Positions 27,131 to 43,636 of a stretch of DNA of 64,000 nt are shown here, one piece after another. A program made the translations under genes and the position numbers. The notes beneath the pieces are model-generated. The model did not search any database. It had not been told where the DNA came from and saw only the letters and a list, made by a program, of their open reading frames with translations. The DNA is taken from the NCBI RefSeq assembly GCF_019139815.1, contig NZ_CP077079.1:1178001-1242000 (forward strand), given 5' to 3'. This DNA is from Pseudomonas asgharzadehiana (GTDB lineage: Bacteria > Pseudomonadota > Gammaproteobacteria > Pseudomonadales > Pseudomonadaceae). Each line of letters begins with the position of its first letter. Within the stretch, counting starts at the first letter, position 1.

Positions 27131-27134
<4 letters not shown>
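26187..27134 (+). CDS. rsmH: 16S rRNA (cytosine-1402-N4)-methyltransferase RsmH
   Basis: A 315-residue enzyme that methylates N4 of C1402, the same nucleotide that RsmI (just upstream in this window) methylates on the ribose. [25 protein letters not shown] (SAM loop), [20 protein letters not shown] and [11 protein letters not shown] are family hallmarks. The GTG start overlaps mraZ by four bases; the end overlaps ftsL by four bases. Confidence 0.97.
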
Positions 27135-29165
<2,031 letters not shown>

Positions 29166-29166
<1 letters not shown>

Positions 29167-30629
29167 TGTCTCTTAGCCTGAATAAGATATTTGCCCATGC
29201 CGGCCGCGATCTGCTGATTCGCGAGTTGACCCTGGACAGCCGTAATGTGCGCGCCGGTGACCTGTTCCTGGCGGTGCCGGGCGGCAAGTACGATGGCCGT
29301 GCGCACATCGCCGATGCCCTGCAGCGCGGCGCGGCGGCGGTGGCCTATGAGGCTGAAGGCGCCACCGTGCTGCCGATCACCGACGTGCCGTTGATTCCGG
29401 TCAAGGGCCTGGCCAAGCAATTGTCCGACATCGCCGGGCGTTTTTACGGCGAGCCGAGCCGTCACCTCAATCTGGTGGGCGTGACCGGCACCAACGGCAA
29501 GACCAGCGTGACCCAATTGGTCGCTCAGGCTCTCGACCTGCTGGGCCAGCATTGCGGCATTGTCGGTACCCTGGGCACCGGTTTCTACGGCGCGCTGCAA
29601 AGCGGCCTGCACACCACGCCGAACCCGATTGCCGTGCAAGCGACCCTGGCCGACCTGAAAAAGGCCGGGGCCAAGGCCGTTGCCATGGAGGTGTCTTCCC
29701 ACGGTCTGGATCAAGGTCGTGTCACCGCCCTGGCGTTTGACGTGGCAGTGGTGACTAACCTGTCCCGCGACCATCTGGATTACCACGGCACCATGGAGGC
29801 GTACGCCGCCGCCAAGGCCAAGCTGTTTGCCTGGAATGACCTGAAGTGCCGGGTGGTCAACCTGGATGACGCGTTCGGCCGCCAGTTGGCCACCGAAGAC
29901 AGCGAAGCGCGCCTGATCAGCTACAGCCTGCTGGATTCCAGCGCGTACTTGTATTGCCGCGAAGCCCAGTTCAATGACGAGGGCGTACGCGCCACGTTGG
30001 TCACGCTCCAGGGCGAACACCACCTGCGTAGCACCTTGCTCGGTCGTTTCAACCTGAGCAACGTACTTGCCGCCATAGGCGCCTTGCTCGGCCTGGATTA
30101 CGCCCTCGACGAGATCCTCAAGGTGTTGCCGAAACTGGAAGGCCCGGCCGGTCGCATGCAACGCCTGGGTGGCGGCAAGCAGCCGCTGGTGGTGGTCGAT
30201 TACGCTCACACCCCGGACGCCTTGGAAAAAGTCCTCGAAGCGCTGCGCCCACATGCCAAAGGCAAACTGCTTTGCCTGTTCGGTTGCGGCGGTGATCGCG
30301 ATCGCGGCAAGCGCCCGCTGATGGCCGAGATTGTCGAGCGTCTGGCCGATGGCGTCCTCGTCACCGACGACAACCCGCGCAGCGAAGACCCGAGCCGGAT
30401 TTTCGACGATATCCGTACGGGCTTCAAAGACGTGTCCAAGGCCACTTTTATTGCCGGTCGCGGGGCTGCCATTGCCCAACTGATCGCCAGCGCCAGCGTT
30501 GACGATGTGGTGGTGCTGGCCGGTAAAGGCCATGAGGACTATCAGGAAATCAACGGCGAGCGTCATGCCTTCTCCGATCTGGTCGAGGCCGCTAACGCCT
30601 TGACCGCCTGGGAGGTGGCCCATGCTTAA
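29166..30629 (+). CDS. murE: UDP-MurNAc-tripeptide synthetase MurE
   Basis: A 487-residue ATP-dependent ligase adding meso-diaminopimelate to UDP-MurNAc-L-Ala-D-Glu. The P-loop is GVTGTNGKTSVTQ. The DDNPRSEDP motif is the signature that selects diaminopimelate over lysine. YAHTPDALEKVL is the C-terminal domain hallmark. The start shares one base with the ftsI stop (TGATG), and the end overlaps murF by eight bases. Confidence 0.97.
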
Positions 30630-31992
30630 GGCGATGACGTTCAGCGAACTGGCCCAGGCGCTGTCGGCCCGCGTACTGTCGAGCGACTGCACCTTTAATG
30701 GCGTGAGTATTGATAGTCGTAACATTCAGCCGGGGCAGCTGTTCGTCGCCCTGGCCGGCCCGCGTTTCGACGGGCATGACTACCTCAATGATGTCGCCGC
30801 CAAAGGTGCCGTCGGTGCGTTGGTGCAGCGTGAAGTGCCTGACTCCGCCTTGCCGCAATTGCTGGTCGCCGACACCCGCCTGGCCCTGGGCCGGCTGGGT
30901 GCGCTGAACCGCGCCGCGTTCGCCAAGCCGGTTGCAGCCGTCACCGGCTCCAGCGGCAAGACCACGGTCAAGGAACTGCTCGCCGGTGTGCTGCGCACAC
31001 GCGGCCCGGTGCTTGCGACCCGTGGCAACCTGAACAACGATTTCGGCGCGCCACTGACCCTGCTCGAACTGGCCCCGGAACATACCGCGGCAGTGATCGA
31101 ACTGGGCGCTTCGCGCATCGGCGAAATTGCTTACACCGTGGCGCTGACCAAGCCCCACGTGGCGATCATCAACAATGCCGGTACCGCCCACGTCGGTGAG
31201 TTCGGTGGCCCGGAAAAAATCGTCGAAGCCAAGGGCGAAATCCTTGAAGGCCTCGACGCTTCGGGCACCGCCGTACTGAACCTCGACGATAAGGCCTTTG
31301 AGACTTGGCGTGTACGCGCCGCCGGTCGCAAGGTCCTGACCTTTGCCGTGTCGAACGCGGCCGCCGACTTTCATGCCGGCGACATCACCGTCGACGCCCG
31401 TGGCTGCCCGTCCTTCACCTTGCACACCCCGCAAGGTGACGAGCACGTGCAGTTGAACCTGCTCGGCAACCATAACGTCGCCAACGCCCTGGCCGCTGCC
31501 GCCGCCGCCCATGCCTTGGGCGTGTCGCTGTTCGGTATCGCGACGGGCCTGGGTGCGGTGCAGCCGGTCAAGGGGCGCACCGTGGCGCAGCTATCGAGCA
31601 ACGGCATGCGCGTGATTGATGACACTTACAACGCCAACCCGTCTTCCATAAACGCCGCCGTGGATCTGCTCAACAGCTTTGCCGGACGCAAGGTGCTGGT
31701 ATTGGGCGATATCGGTGAGTTGGGCGATTGGGCCGAACAAGGCCATCGTGACGTCGGCGCGTATGCCGCCGGTAAAGTCGACGCCCTCTACGCGGTCGGC
31801 ACGAACATGGCGCACGCCGTCAACGCTTTCGGCCCCGGTGCGCAGCATTTCGCCACCCAGGCCGAGCTGATCGAGGCGCTGACGGCCGCCGAACACGACA
31901 AACACACAACCATTTTGATCAAGGGATCGCGCAGCGCGGTGATGGAAAACGTCGTCGCAGCCTTGTGTGGCTCAAGTACGGAGAAACATTAA
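30622..31992 (+). CDS. murF: UDP-MurNAc-pentapeptide synthetase MurF
   Basis: A 456-residue ligase that joins D-Ala-D-Ala to the UDP-MurNAc-tripeptide. The P-loop is [31 protein letters not shown] and [18 protein letters not shown] are MurF blocks. The N-terminal substrate-binding domain ([20 protein letters not shown]) is typical. It overlaps murE by eight bases, and its last base is the first base of mraY. Confidence 0.97.
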   Translation: MLKAMTFSELAQALSARVLSSDCTFNGVSIDSRNIQPGQLFVALAGPRFDGHDYLNDVAAKGAVGALVQREVPDSALPQLLVADTRLALGRLGALNRAAFAKPVAAVTGSSGKTTVKELLAGVLRTRGPVLATRGNLNNDFGAPLTLLELAPEHTAAVIELGASRIGEIAYTVALTKPHVAIINNAGTAHVGEFGGPEKIVEAKGEILEGLDASGTAVLNLDDKAFETWRVRAAGRKVLTFAVSNAAADFHAGDITVDARGCPSFTLHTPQGDEHVQLNLLGNHNVANALAAAAAAHALGVSLFGIATGLGAVQPVKGRTVAQLSSNGMRVIDDTYNANPSSINAAVDLLNSFAGRKVLVLGDIGELGDWAEQGHRDVGAYAAGKVDALYAVGTNMAHAVNAFGPGAQHFATQAELIEALTAAEHDKHTTILIKGSRSAVMENVVAALCGSSTEKH

Positions 31993-33074
31993 TGCTGCTG
32001 CTGCTGGCTGAGTATCTGCAACAGTTCCACAAAGGCTTCGCGGTCTTTCAGTACCTGACCCTGCGCGGGATCCTGGGTGTGCTGACCGCGCTGTCGCTGT
32101 CGCTGTTTTTAGGGCCGTGGATGATCCGCACCCTGCAGAACCTGCAAATTGGTCAATCGGTTCGTAATGACGGCCCGCAGTCGCACCTGTCCAAGTCCGG
32201 CACCCCGACCATGGGCGGCGCGCTGATCCTGTCGTCCATTGGCATCAGCACCTTGCTGTGGGCCGACCTGCACAACCGCTACGTGTGGGTGGTGTTGCTG
32301 GTGACCCTGCTGTTCGGCGCCATCGGCTGGGTGGATGACTACCGCAAGGTGATCGAGAAAAACTCCAAGGGGCTGCCGAGCCGCTGGAAGTACTTCTGGC
32401 AGTCGGTGTTCGGCCTTGCCGCCGCGATCTTCCTGTACACCACCGCGCCGAGCGCCGTGGAAACCACTTTGATCATTCCGATGCTCAAGGACGCCAGCAT
32501 CCCCCTGGGCATCGGCTTCGTGGTGTTGACCTACTTTGTGATCGTCGGCTCCAGCAACGCGGTCAACCTGACCGACGGGCTCGACGGCCTGGCGATCATG
32601 CCGACAGTGATGGTGGGCGGTGCGCTCGGCATCTTCTGCTACCTGTCGGGTAACGTGAAATTCGCCGAGTACCTGCTGATCCCCTATGTACCGGGCGCGG
32701 GTGAGCTGATTGTGTTCTGCGGCGCGCTGATCGGTGCCGGCCTGGGTTTCCTGTGGTTCAACACCTACCCGGCACAAGTCTTCATGGGCGACGTCGGCGC
32801 ACTGGCGCTGGGCGCGGCCCTGGGCACCATCGCGGTGATCGTTCGCCAGGAAATCGTGTTGTTCATCATGGGCGGTGTGTTCGTGATGGAAACCCTGTCG
32901 GTGGTCATCCAGGTGGCGTCCTTCAAGTTGACCGGGCGTCGCGTGTTCCGCATGGCGCCGATTCACCACCATTTTGAACTCAAGGGCTGGCCCGAGCCGC
33001 GTGTGATTGTCCGTTTCTGGATCATCACCGTGATTCTGGTACTGGTTGGCCTTGCCACCCTGAAACTGAGGTAG
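31992..33074 (+). CDS. mraY: Phospho-MurNAc-pentapeptide translocase MraY
   Basis: A 360-residue polytopic inner-membrane enzyme (about ten membrane segments) that makes lipid I from UDP-MurNAc-pentapeptide and undecaprenyl phosphate. [15 protein letters not shown] (catalytic Asp region), [10 protein letters not shown] and [19 protein letters not shown] are signature blocks. The ATG at 31992 overlaps the murF stop by one base and gives the family N-terminus MLLLLAEYL; the open frame extends upstream to 31965 inside murF. Confidence 0.97.
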   Translation: MLLLLAEYLQQFHKGFAVFQYLTLRGILGVLTALSLSLFLGPWMIRTLQNLQIGQSVRNDGPQSHLSKSGTPTMGGALILSSIGISTLLWADLHNRYVWVVLLVTLLFGAIGWVDDYRKVIEKNSKGLPSRWKYFWQSVFGLAAAIFLYTTAPSAVETTLIIPMLKDASIPLGIGFVVLTYFVIVGSSNAVNLTDGLDGLAIMPTVMVGGALGIFCYLSGNVKFAEYLLIPYVPGAGELIVFCGALIGAGLGFLWFNTYPAQVFMGDVGALALGAALGTIAVIVRQEIVLFIMGGVFVMETLSVVIQVASFKLTGRRVFRMAPIHHHFELKGWPEPRVIVRFWIITVILVLVGLATLKLR

Positions 33075-33080
33075 AAACGA

Positions 33081-34427
33081 GTGTCCCTGATCGCTTCAGA
33101 CCACTTCCGCATCGTTGTCGGCCTCGGCAAGAGCGGCATGTCCCTGGTTCGCTTCCTGGCGAACCGGGGCACGTCGTTTGCCGTGGCCGACACGCGGGAA
33201 AATCCACCGGAGCTGGTCACGCTGCGCCGTGACTACCCGCACGTGGAAGTGCGTTGTGGCGAGTTGGATGTCGAGTTTCTGTGCCGCGCCGATGAGCTTT
33301 ACGTGAGCCCTGGCCTGGCCCTGGCGACACCGGCCCTGCAAGCAGCAGCGGCGCGTGGCGTGAAGCTGTCCGGCGATATCGACCTGTTCGCGCGCCACGC
33401 GAAGGCACCGATCGTGGCCATCAGCGGTTCCAACGCCAAAAGCACCGTGACCACCCTGGTCGGCGACATGGCGATGGCGGCCGGCAAGCGCGTGGCCGTG
33501 GGCGGTAACCTCGGCACGCCGGCGCTGGATCTGCTCAGCGACGACATCGAGTTGTATGTAATGGAGCTGTCGAGTTTCCAACTGGAAACCACCCACGACC
33601 TGGGCGCCGAAGTCGCGACGGTGTTGAACGTCAGCGAAGACCACATGGACCGTTACAGTGGCTTGCCCGCGTATCACCTGGCCAAGCACCGGATCTTCCG
33701 CGGCGCCAAGCAGTTTGTGGTCAACCGCCAGGATGCCCTGAGTCGTCCGCTGATCGGCGAGGGCATGCCCTGCTGGACCTTCGGCCTGGGCAAACCCGAC
33801 TTCAAGGCCTTCGGCATCCGCGAAGAGAACGGCGAGAAATACCTGGCCTTCGAGTTCCAGAACCTGATGCCGGTGCGCGAGCTGAAAATCCGCGGCGCCC
33901 ATAACCAATCCAACGCTCTGGCCGCCTTGGCGCTGGGGCATGCCGTGGGCCTGCCGTTCGACGCCATGCTCGCGAGCCTGCGCACCTTCGGCGGCCTGGA
34001 ACATCGCTGCCAATGGGTGCGCGACCTCAATGGCGTCAGCTATTACAACGACTCCAAGGCCACCAACGTGGGCGCCGCATTGGCCGCCATTGAAGGCCTT
34101 GGCGCCGATATCGACGGCAAGCTGGTGCTGATCGCCGGTGGCGACGGCAAGGGCGCTGATTTCAAAGACCTCAAGGCACCGGTGGCCGCGCATTGCCGAG
34201 CCGTGGTGTTGATGGGCCGCGATGCCGATTTGATCGCCGCTGCCCTGGGTGATGCGGTGCCGCACGTGCGCGCCACGTCCCTGGACGATGCCATCGCCCA
34301 GTGCCAGGCCCTGGCCCAGCCGGGCGATGCGGTGCTGCTGTCGCCGGCGTGCGCCAGTTTCGACATGTTCAAGAACTACGAAGAGCGCGGCCAGTTGTTC
34401 GCTCGCGCCGTGGAGGGCTTGGCATGA
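33081..34427 (+). CDS. murD: UDP-MurNAc-L-Ala:D-Glu ligase MurD
   Basis: A 448-residue Mur ligase. The Rossmann start FRIVVGLGKSGMSLVRFLAN binds the UDP part. The P-loop region reads AISGSNAKSTVTTL: the usual GTNGK is GSNAK here, as in many Pseudomonas MurD proteins. YYNDSKATNVGAALAAI is the C-terminal block. The start codon is GTG, six bases after mraY. The end overlaps ftsW by four bases. Confidence 0.95.
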   Translation: MSLIASDHFRIVVGLGKSGMSLVRFLANRGTSFAVADTRENPPELVTLRRDYPHVEVRCGELDVEFLCRADELYVSPGLALATPALQAAAARGVKLSGDIDLFARHAKAPIVAISGSNAKSTVTTLVGDMAMAAGKRVAVGGNLGTPALDLLSDDIELYVMELSSFQLETTHDLGAEVATVLNVSEDHMDRYSGLPAYHLAKHRIFRGAKQFVVNRQDALSRPLIGEGMPCWTFGLGKPDFKAFGIREENGEKYLAFEFQNLMPVRELKIRGAHNQSNALAALALGHAVGLPFDAMLASLRTFGGLEHRCQWVRDLNGVSYYNDSKATNVGAALAAIEGLGADIDGKLVLIAGGDGKGADFKDLKAPVAAHCRAVVLMGRDADLIAAALGDAVPHVRATSLDDAIAQCQALAQPGDAVLLSPACASFDMFKNYEERGQLFARAVEGLA

Positions 34428-35647
34428 GCATCGATTTCAGAAATATCATCAAGCCTTACCCGTCGCCGATCATCACGGGGCGCGGCATTGACCTCGATTT
34501 CCCGATGCTCGCCGGTTGCCTCGCGTTGCTGGGCCTGGGCCTGGTGATGATCACCTCGGCTTCTTCCGAAGTGGCGGCCGTACAGTCGGGCAACACCCTT
34601 TACATGATGATCCGGCACTTGGTGTACCTGATCATCGGCCTGGGCGCGTGCATCGTGACCATGATGATCCCCATCGCCACCTGGCAACGCCTGGGTTGGC
34701 TGATGCTGATCGGTGCCTTCGGCTTGCTGATCATGGTGATCCTGCCGGGCATCGGCCGCGAGGTGAACGGTTCGATGCGCTGGATCGGCTTCGGTGCGTT
34801 CAACGTGCAGCCGTCGGAGATCGCCAAGGTGTTCGTGGTGATCTACCTCGCCGGCTACCTCGTCCGCCGCCAGAAAGAAGTGCGCGAAAGCTGGATGGGC
34901 TTCTTCAAGCCGTTCATCGTGCTGCTGCCCATGGCCGGCCTGTTGCTGATGGAACCGGACTTCGGCGCCACCGTCGTGATGATGGGGGCGGCGGCGGCGA
35001 TGCTGTTCCTGGGCGGCGTGGGCCTGTTCCGCTTCAGTTTGATGGTGGTGCTGGCCGTGGCCGCCGTGACCATCCTGGTGCAGGCGCAGCCCTATCGAAT
35101 GGCGCGTCTGATTACCTTTACCGACCCCTGGTCCGACCAGTTCGGCTCCGGCTACCAATTAACCCAGGCGTTGATCGCCTTTGGTCGCGGCGAGTGGCTG
35201 GGCGTGGGCCTGGGCAACAGCGTGCAGAAGCAGTTCTACCTGCCCGAAGCGCACACCGACTTCGTGTTTTCGGTACTCGCCGAAGAGCTGGGCGTGGTGG
35301 GTTCGCTGTGCACCGTCGCGCTGTTCGTGTTCGTGTGTGTACGCGGCATGTACATCGGCTTGTGGGCCGAGAGGGCCAAACAATATTTCGCCGCTTACGT
35401 GGCGTACGGCTTGTCGTTCCTGTGGATCGGCCAGTTCCTGATCAACATCGGGGTGAACGTCGGCTTGCTGCCGACCAAGGGCCTGACCTTGCCGTTCCTC
35501 AGTTATGGCGGCAGTTCGTTGGTGATTTGCTGCGCCTGCCTGGGCTTGTTGCTGCGCATCGAGTGGGAGAGTCGAACCCACCTGGGCAGCGAAGACATGG
35601 AGTTCAGCGAAAGCGACTTCGCCGAGGAGCCGACCCATGGGCGCTAA
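34424..35647 (+). CDS. ftsW: Septal glycosyltransferase FtsW (SEDS family)
   Basis: A 407-residue SEDS protein with about ten membrane segments that polymerises lipid II at the septum with FtsI. GREVNGSMRWIGFGAFNVQP and QPYRMARLITFTDPWSDQFG, plus PEAHTDFVFSVLAEELG and LPFLSYGGSSL, are hallmark blocks. The ATG at 34424 overlaps the murD stop by four bases (ATGA); an upstream in-frame extension to 34301 is within murD. The end overlaps murG by 11 bases. Confidence 0.97.
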   Translation: MSIDFRNIIKPYPSPIITGRGIDLDFPMLAGCLALLGLGLVMITSASSEVAAVQSGNTLYMMIRHLVYLIIGLGACIVTMMIPIATWQRLGWLMLIGAFGLLIMVILPGIGREVNGSMRWIGFGAFNVQPSEIAKVFVVIYLAGYLVRRQKEVRESWMGFFKPFIVLLPMAGLLLMEPDFGATVVMMGAAAAMLFLGGVGLFRFSLMVVLAVAAVTILVQAQPYRMARLITFTDPWSDQFGSGYQLTQALIAFGRGEWLGVGLGNSVQKQFYLPEAHTDFVFSVLAEELGVVGSLCTVALFVFVCVRGMYIGLWAERAKQYFAAYVAYGLSFLWIGQFLINIGVNVGLLPTKGLTLPFLSYGGSSLVICCACLGLLLRIEWESRTHLGSEDMEFSESDFAEEPTHGR

Positions 35648-36699
35648 TGTGCTGATCATGGCGGGCGGCACCGGGGGCCACGTGTTCCCGGCCCTGGCTT
35701 GCGCGCGGGAATTCCAGAACCGTGGCTACACCGTGCATTGGTTGGGTACGCCGCGCGGCATCGAAAACGAATTGGTGCCCACTGCCGGCTTACCGCTGCA
35801 TCTGATCAACGTCACCGGCCTGCGCGGCAAGGGCAAATTGTCCCTGCTCAAGGCGCCGTTTGTGTTGCTCAAGGCGGTGTGGCAGGCGCGCAAAATCATC
35901 CGTGAATTGCAGCCGGTGTGTGTGCTCGGTTTTGGCGGTTATGTGACGGGGCCTGGCGGTGTGGCCGCCAAGCTCGCCGGCGTGCCGGTGATCGTGCACG
36001 AACAAAATGCCGTCGCCGGTACCGCCAACCGGTTGCTGGTGCCCTTGGCCGCGCGGGTGTGCGAAGCGTTCCCGAACACTTTTGGAGCATCGAGCAAGCG
36101 GCGTACCACCGGCAACCCGGTGCGCACCGAACTGTTTATGGACATCGCGCGTCAGGCATTGGCCGGGCGCAAGGCGCATTTGCTGATCCTGGGCGGAAGC
36201 CTGGGCGCCGAGCCATTGAACAAGCTGCTGCCGGAAGCGGTGGCGCAACTGCCGGAACAGTTGCGCCCGGAGATCTTCCATCAGGCCGGCAAGAACCACG
36301 ATGAAGTGACCGCCACGCGCTACCGCGAGGCCGGTGTCGAGGCGAACGTACAGCCTTTCATCAAAGACATGGCCCATGCCTATGGCTGGGCCGACCTGGT
36401 GGTCTGTCGCGCTGGTGCGCTGACCGTCAGTGAACTGGCCGCCGCCGGTCTGCCGTCCTTGCTGGTGCCTTTGCCCCATGCGATTGACGATCACCAGACC
36501 CGCAACGCCGAATATTTGGCCGGGGAGGGCGCTGCCTTCCTGCTGCCGCAAAGAACGACTGGCGCGGCCGATTTGGCCGCACGCCTGACTGAGGTTTTGA
36601 TGCAACCCGAACGACTCAACAGCATGGCGAGCACCGCAAGCCGCCTGGCCAAACCTGACGCAACCCGCACCGTGGTCGATATCTGCCTGGAGGTGGCCC

Positions 36700-36707
<8 letters not shown>
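35637..36707 (+). CDS. murG: Lipid II synthase MurG
   Basis: A 356-residue GT28 glycosyltransferase on the inner face of the membrane that adds GlcNAc to lipid I. The N-terminal glycine loop is [34 protein letters not shown] and the C-terminal [19 protein letters not shown] with [14 protein letters not shown] bind the UDP-GlcNAc donor. It overlaps ftsW by 11 bases and murC by eight. Confidence 0.97.
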
Positions 36708-39098
<2,391 letters not shown>

Positions 39099-39101
39099 GA
39101 C

Positions 39102-39971
39102 ATGAAAGGCGCATCGCTTCGTCATCAGCCCCCTCAAGCACCGAGCCGCAAGCCGGTGCCCCGGGGTGCCAGTCGAATGGTGGCTAAAGAGCCGATGTCG
39201 GCGCGCCTGCCGAAAGCCAACTTTGGTTTCCTCAAGGCGCTGTTCTGGCCGGTGATGCTGGTGGCGTTGGGCTTTGGCACGTACGAAGGCGCACAGCGCC
39301 TGTTGCCGTATGCCGACCGGCCGATCACCAAGATCAGCGTGCAGGGGGACTTGAGTTACATCAGCCAACAGGCGGTGCAGCAGCGTATCGGCCCGTTCCT
39401 GGCGTCGAGTTTCTTCACCATCGACCTGGCCGGCATGCGCGCTGAGCTGGAACAGATGCCGTGGATCGCCCACGCCGAGGTCCGCCGCGTATGGCCGGAC
39501 CAGGTGACGATCCGCCTGGAAGAACAACTGCCCGTGGCCCGTTGGGGTGACGAGGCGCTGTTGAATAACCAGGGCCAGGCGTTCACCCCGCGTGAGCTGG
39601 CCAACTACGAGCACCTGCCGCAGCTGTTCGGGCCGCAGCGGGCGCAGCAGCAAGTGATGCAGCAGTACCAGGCCCTGAGCCAGATGCTGCGGCCACTGGG
39701 CTTCTCCATTGCACGCCTGGAACTGCGTGAACGGGGCAGCTGGTTTTTGACGACCGGGGCAGGCAGTTCCGGCCCGGGTATCCAGTTGTTGCTGGGACGC
39801 GACCGCTTGGTGGAAAAGATGCGCCGTTTCATCGCCATCTATGACAAGACCTTGAAAGAACAGATTACGAACATTGCGAGCGTCGACCTGCGTTACGCCA
39901 ACGGCCTTGCCGTCGGCTGGCGTGAACCGGCTGCGCCCACGGCAGCGCAACCCGCTGTCGCGAAGAATTAA
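39102..39971 (+). CDS. ftsQ: Cell division protein FtsQ
   Basis: A 289-residue bitopic protein of the FtsQLB complex. An unusually basic, Pro-rich cytoplasmic tail (about 45 residues) is followed by one membrane segment (about 47-65, [18 protein letters not shown]). The POTRA domain ([20 protein letters not shown]) comes next, then the beta domain ([20 protein letters not shown]). The C-terminal tail is rich in Ala and Pro. It lies between ddlB and ftsA. Confidence 0.95.
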   Translation: MKGASLRHQPPQAPSRKPVPRGASRMVAKEPMSARLPKANFGFLKALFWPVMLVALGFGTYEGAQRLLPYADRPITKISVQGDLSYISQQAVQQRIGPFLASSFFTIDLAGMRAELEQMPWIAHAEVRRVWPDQVTIRLEEQLPVARWGDEALLNNQGQAFTPRELANYEHLPQLFGPQRAQQQVMQQYQALSQMLRPLGFSIARLELRERGSWFLTTGAGSSGPGIQLLLGRDRLVEKMRRFIAIYDKTLKEQITNIASVDLRYANGLAVGWREPAAPTAAQPAVAKN

Positions 39972-39986
39972 GAAGAGGCAGGACCC

Positions 39987-41249
39987 ATGGCAAACGTGCA
40001 AAGCGGCAAAATGATCGTCGGTCTCGATATCGGCACCTCCAAGGTGGTGGCGCTGGTGGGCGAGGTCGGGGAAGACGGCACGATCGAAATCGTCGGTATT
40101 GGCACGCATCCGTCCCGGGGCCTGAAGAAGGGCGTGGTGGTGAACATCGAGTCCACCGTGCAATCGATCCAGCGCGCCATCGAAGAAGCGCAGCTGATGG
40201 CCGGTTGCCGGATCCACTCGGCGTTCGTCGGCGTGGCGGGCAACCATATCCGCAGCCTGAACTCCCACGGCATCGTGGCGATCCGCGACCGCGAAGTCAG
40301 TTCGGCCGACCTTGAGCGCGTCCTCGACGCTGCCCAGGCCGTGGCGATCCCGGCCGATCAGCGCGTACTGCATACCTTGCCGCAGGATTACGTGATCGAT
40401 AACCAGGAAGGCGTTCGCGAGCCCCTGGGTATGTCGGGCGTGCGCCTGGAAGCCAAGGTCCATGTGGTGACCTGCGCCGTCAACGCCGCACAGAACATTG
40501 AAAAATGCGTGCGCCGCTGCGGCCTGGAAATCGACGACATCATTCTCGAGCAACTGGCCTCGGCCTACTCGGTACTGACCGACGACGAAAAAGAACTGGG
40601 CGTGTGCCTGGTGGACATCGGCGGCGGCACCACCGACATCGCGATCTTCACCGAAGGTGCGATCCGTCACACCGCCGTGATCCCGATTGCCGGCGACCAG
40701 GTGACCAACGACATCGCCATGGCGTTGCGCACGCCGACCCAGTACGCCGAAGAAATCAAGATCCGCTACGCCTGTGCCCTGGCCAAGCTGGCCGGTGCCG
40801 GTGAAACCATCAAGGTGCCGAGCGTGGGCGATCGTCCGCCGCGCGAGCTGTCGCGCCAGGCCCTGGCCGAAGTGGTCGAGCCGCGCTACGACGAACTGTT
40901 CACGCTGATCCAGGCTGAACTGCGTCGCAGCGGCTACGAAGACCTGATCCCGGCCGGCATCGTGCTGACCGGTGGTACCTCGAAGATGGAAGGCGCGGTC
41001 GAGCTGGCCGAGGAAATCTTCCACATGCCGGTACGCCTGGGCGTGCCCCATGGTGTCAAAGGCCTGGGCGACGTGGTGCGCAACCCGATTTATTCCACCG
41101 GTGTGGGCTTGCTGTTGTACGGGCTGCAAAAGCAGACCGACGGCATTTCCCTGTCGGGCCCGAGCAACCGTGACAGCTACCGCAGTGACGACGAGGCGAA
41201 AGCGCCGTTGTTGGAGCGGCTGCAGGCATGGGTCAAAGGCAATTTCTAA
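39987..41249 (+). CDS. ftsA: Cell division protein FtsA
   Basis: A 420-residue actin-like ATPase that tethers FtsZ to the membrane and recruits the divisome. MIVGLDIGTSKVVALVGE is the phosphate-1 loop, VCLVDIGGGTTDIAIF the phosphate-2 loop, and IVLTGGTSKMEGAVELAEEI the adenosine motif. The C-terminal amphipathic helix LLERLQAWVKGNF is the membrane-targeting sequence. A 66-base gap with an A-rich, GGAG-containing leader separates it from ftsZ. Confidence 0.97.
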   Translation: MANVQSGKMIVGLDIGTSKVVALVGEVGEDGTIEIVGIGTHPSRGLKKGVVVNIESTVQSIQRAIEEAQLMAGCRIHSAFVGVAGNHIRSLNSHGIVAIRDREVSSADLERVLDAAQAVAIPADQRVLHTLPQDYVIDNQEGVREPLGMSGVRLEAKVHVVTCAVNAAQNIEKCVRRCGLEIDDIILEQLASAYSVLTDDEKELGVCLVDIGGGTTDIAIFTEGAIRHTAVIPIAGDQVTNDIAMALRTPTQYAEEIKIRYACALAKLAGAGETIKVPSVGDRPPRELSRQALAEVVEPRYDELFTLIQAELRRSGYEDLIPAGIVLTGGTSKMEGAVELAEEIFHMPVRLGVPHGVKGLGDVVRNPIYSTGVGLLLYGLQKQTDGISLSGPSNRDSYRSDDEAKAPLLERLQAWVKGNF

Positions 41250-41315
41250 AGATTTACCGCAACACCGCAGTAAGCAGTAGGCGAAAAAACTAGAGAAAAC
41301 GAAAGGAGAGGGAAC

Positions 41316-42521
41316 ATGTTTGAACTCGTAGACAACATCCCCGCTAGCCCGGTTATCAAAGTAATCGGTGTCGGCGGTGGCGGCGGCAACGCTGTCAACC
41401 ACATGGTCAAGAGCAACATTGAAGGCGTTGAATTCATCTGCGCCAACACTGATGCCCAGGCGCTGAAAAGCATCGGCGCGCGGACCATCCTGCAATTGGG
41501 CACAGCCGTGACCAAGGGCCTCGGCGCCGGCGCCAATCCGGAAGTCGGCCGTCAAGCCGCCCTGGAAGACCGCGAGCGTATTGCCGAAGTGCTGCAAGGC
41601 ACCAACATGGTGTTCATCACCACCGGCATGGGCGGCGGTACCGGTACCGGTGCTGCGCCGATCATTGCCGAAGTAGCCAAGGAAATGGGGATCCTGACGG
41701 TTGCTGTCGTGACCCGTCCGTTCCCGTTCGAAGGTCGCAAGCGCATGCAGATCGCCGACGAAGGCATCCGTCTGCTGTCTGAAAGCGTCGACTCGTTGAT
41801 CACCATTCCCAACGAGAAGCTGCTGACCATCCTGGGCAAGGACGCAAGCTTGCTGTCCGCATTCGCCAAGGCTGACGATGTACTGGCCGGTGCCGTTCGC
41901 GGTATCTCCGATATCATCAAGCGCCCAGGCATGATCAACGTCGACTTTGCCGACGTCCGTACCGTGATGAGCGAAATGGGCATGGCGATGATGGGCACCG
42001 GCTGCGCCAGCGGTCCTAACCGTGCGCGTGAAGCCACCGAAGCGGCCATCCGCAACCCGCTGCTCGAAGACGTGAACCTGCAAGGCGCACGCGGCATCCT
42101 GGTGAATATCACCGCAGGTCCCGACCTGTCCCTGGGTGAGTACTCCGACGTGGGTAGCATCATCGAAGCGTTCGCTTCCGAGCACGCCATGGTCAAAGTC
42201 GGTACCGTCATCGACCCGGACATGCGCGACGAGCTGCACGTGACCGTGGTTGCAACCGGTCTGGGCGCAAAAATCGAGAAGCCTGTGAAGGTCATCGACA
42301 ACACGCTGCATAACAGCCAAGCCAGCCACGCGAGCCAAGCGGCTGCCGCCCCAGCGCCTTCGCGCCAGGAACTGCCGTCGGTCAACTACCGTGATCTGGA
42401 CCGTCCGACCGTGATGCGCAACCAGGCCCAGGCCGGTGCTGCTGCCTCGCGTAGCCCGAATCCGCAAGATGATCTGGACTACCTGGACATCCCGGCATTC
42501 CTGCGTCGTCAGGCCGATTGA
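41316..42521 (+). CDS. ftsZ: Cell division GTPase FtsZ
   Basis: A 401-residue tubulin homologue that forms the Z ring. The tubulin signature [11 protein letters not shown] is near residue 105, the N-terminal loop is [16 protein letters not shown], and the T7 loop is [15 protein letters not shown] variable linker (rich in Ala, Ser and Gln) leads to the conserved C-terminal peptide [17 protein letters not shown], which binds FtsA and ZipA. AAAGGAGAGGG precedes the ATG, a strong ribosome binding site. Confidence 0.98.
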   Translation: MFELVDNIPASPVIKVIGVGGGGGNAVNHMVKSNIEGVEFICANTDAQALKSIGARTILQLGTAVTKGLGAGANPEVGRQAALEDRERIAEVLQGTNMVFITTGMGGGTGTGAAPIIAEVAKEMGILTVAVVTRPFPFEGRKRMQIADEGIRLLSESVDSLITIPNEKLLTILGKDASLLSAFAKADDVLAGAVRGISDIIKRPGMINVDFADVRTVMSEMGMAMMGTGCASGPNRAREATEAAIRNPLLEDVNLQGARGILVNITAGPDLSLGEYSDVGSIIEAFASEHAMVKVGTVIDPDMRDELHVTVVATGLGAKIEKPVKVIDNTLHNSQASHASQAAAAPAPSRQELPSVNYRDLDRPTVMRNQAQAGAAASRSPNPQDDLDYLDIPAFLRRQAD

Positions 42522-42572
42522 TGGAATGTATCAGGGCTATGAAGGTGATTGGTGTTCAGCAAAGGTCTGGTC

Positions 42573-42581
42573 TGCTATTAT
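42573..42581 (+). promoter_or_regulatory. Extended -10 element upstream of lpxC
   Basis: TGC-TATTAT is an extended -10 (TGn) hexamer, 52 bases before the lpxC start, in the 112-base gap after ftsZ. The -35 region is weak (TGTTCA, 42553-42558), as is common for extended -10 promoters. Confidence 0.45.
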
Positions 42582-42597
42582 CGCCAGCCTTTGTTGA

Positions 42598-43545
<948 letters not shown>

Positions 43546-43571
43546 GTAACAACTCTCTTTCTTTAGTTTTT

Positions 43572-43599
43572 AAAGGCTGCCTTCGGGTGGCCTTTTTTT
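43572..43599. terminator. Intrinsic terminator after lpxC
   Basis: AAAGGCTGCC and GGTGGCCTTT form a stem (with one mismatch or G-T pair) around TTCG and run into seven Ts. It lies between convergent lpxC and the diguanylate cyclase gene and ends the dcw transcript. Confidence 0.9.
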
Positions 43600-43636
43600 A
43601 TATCCATTTTTATGTGAGCACGTTTGCGAAGCCGGG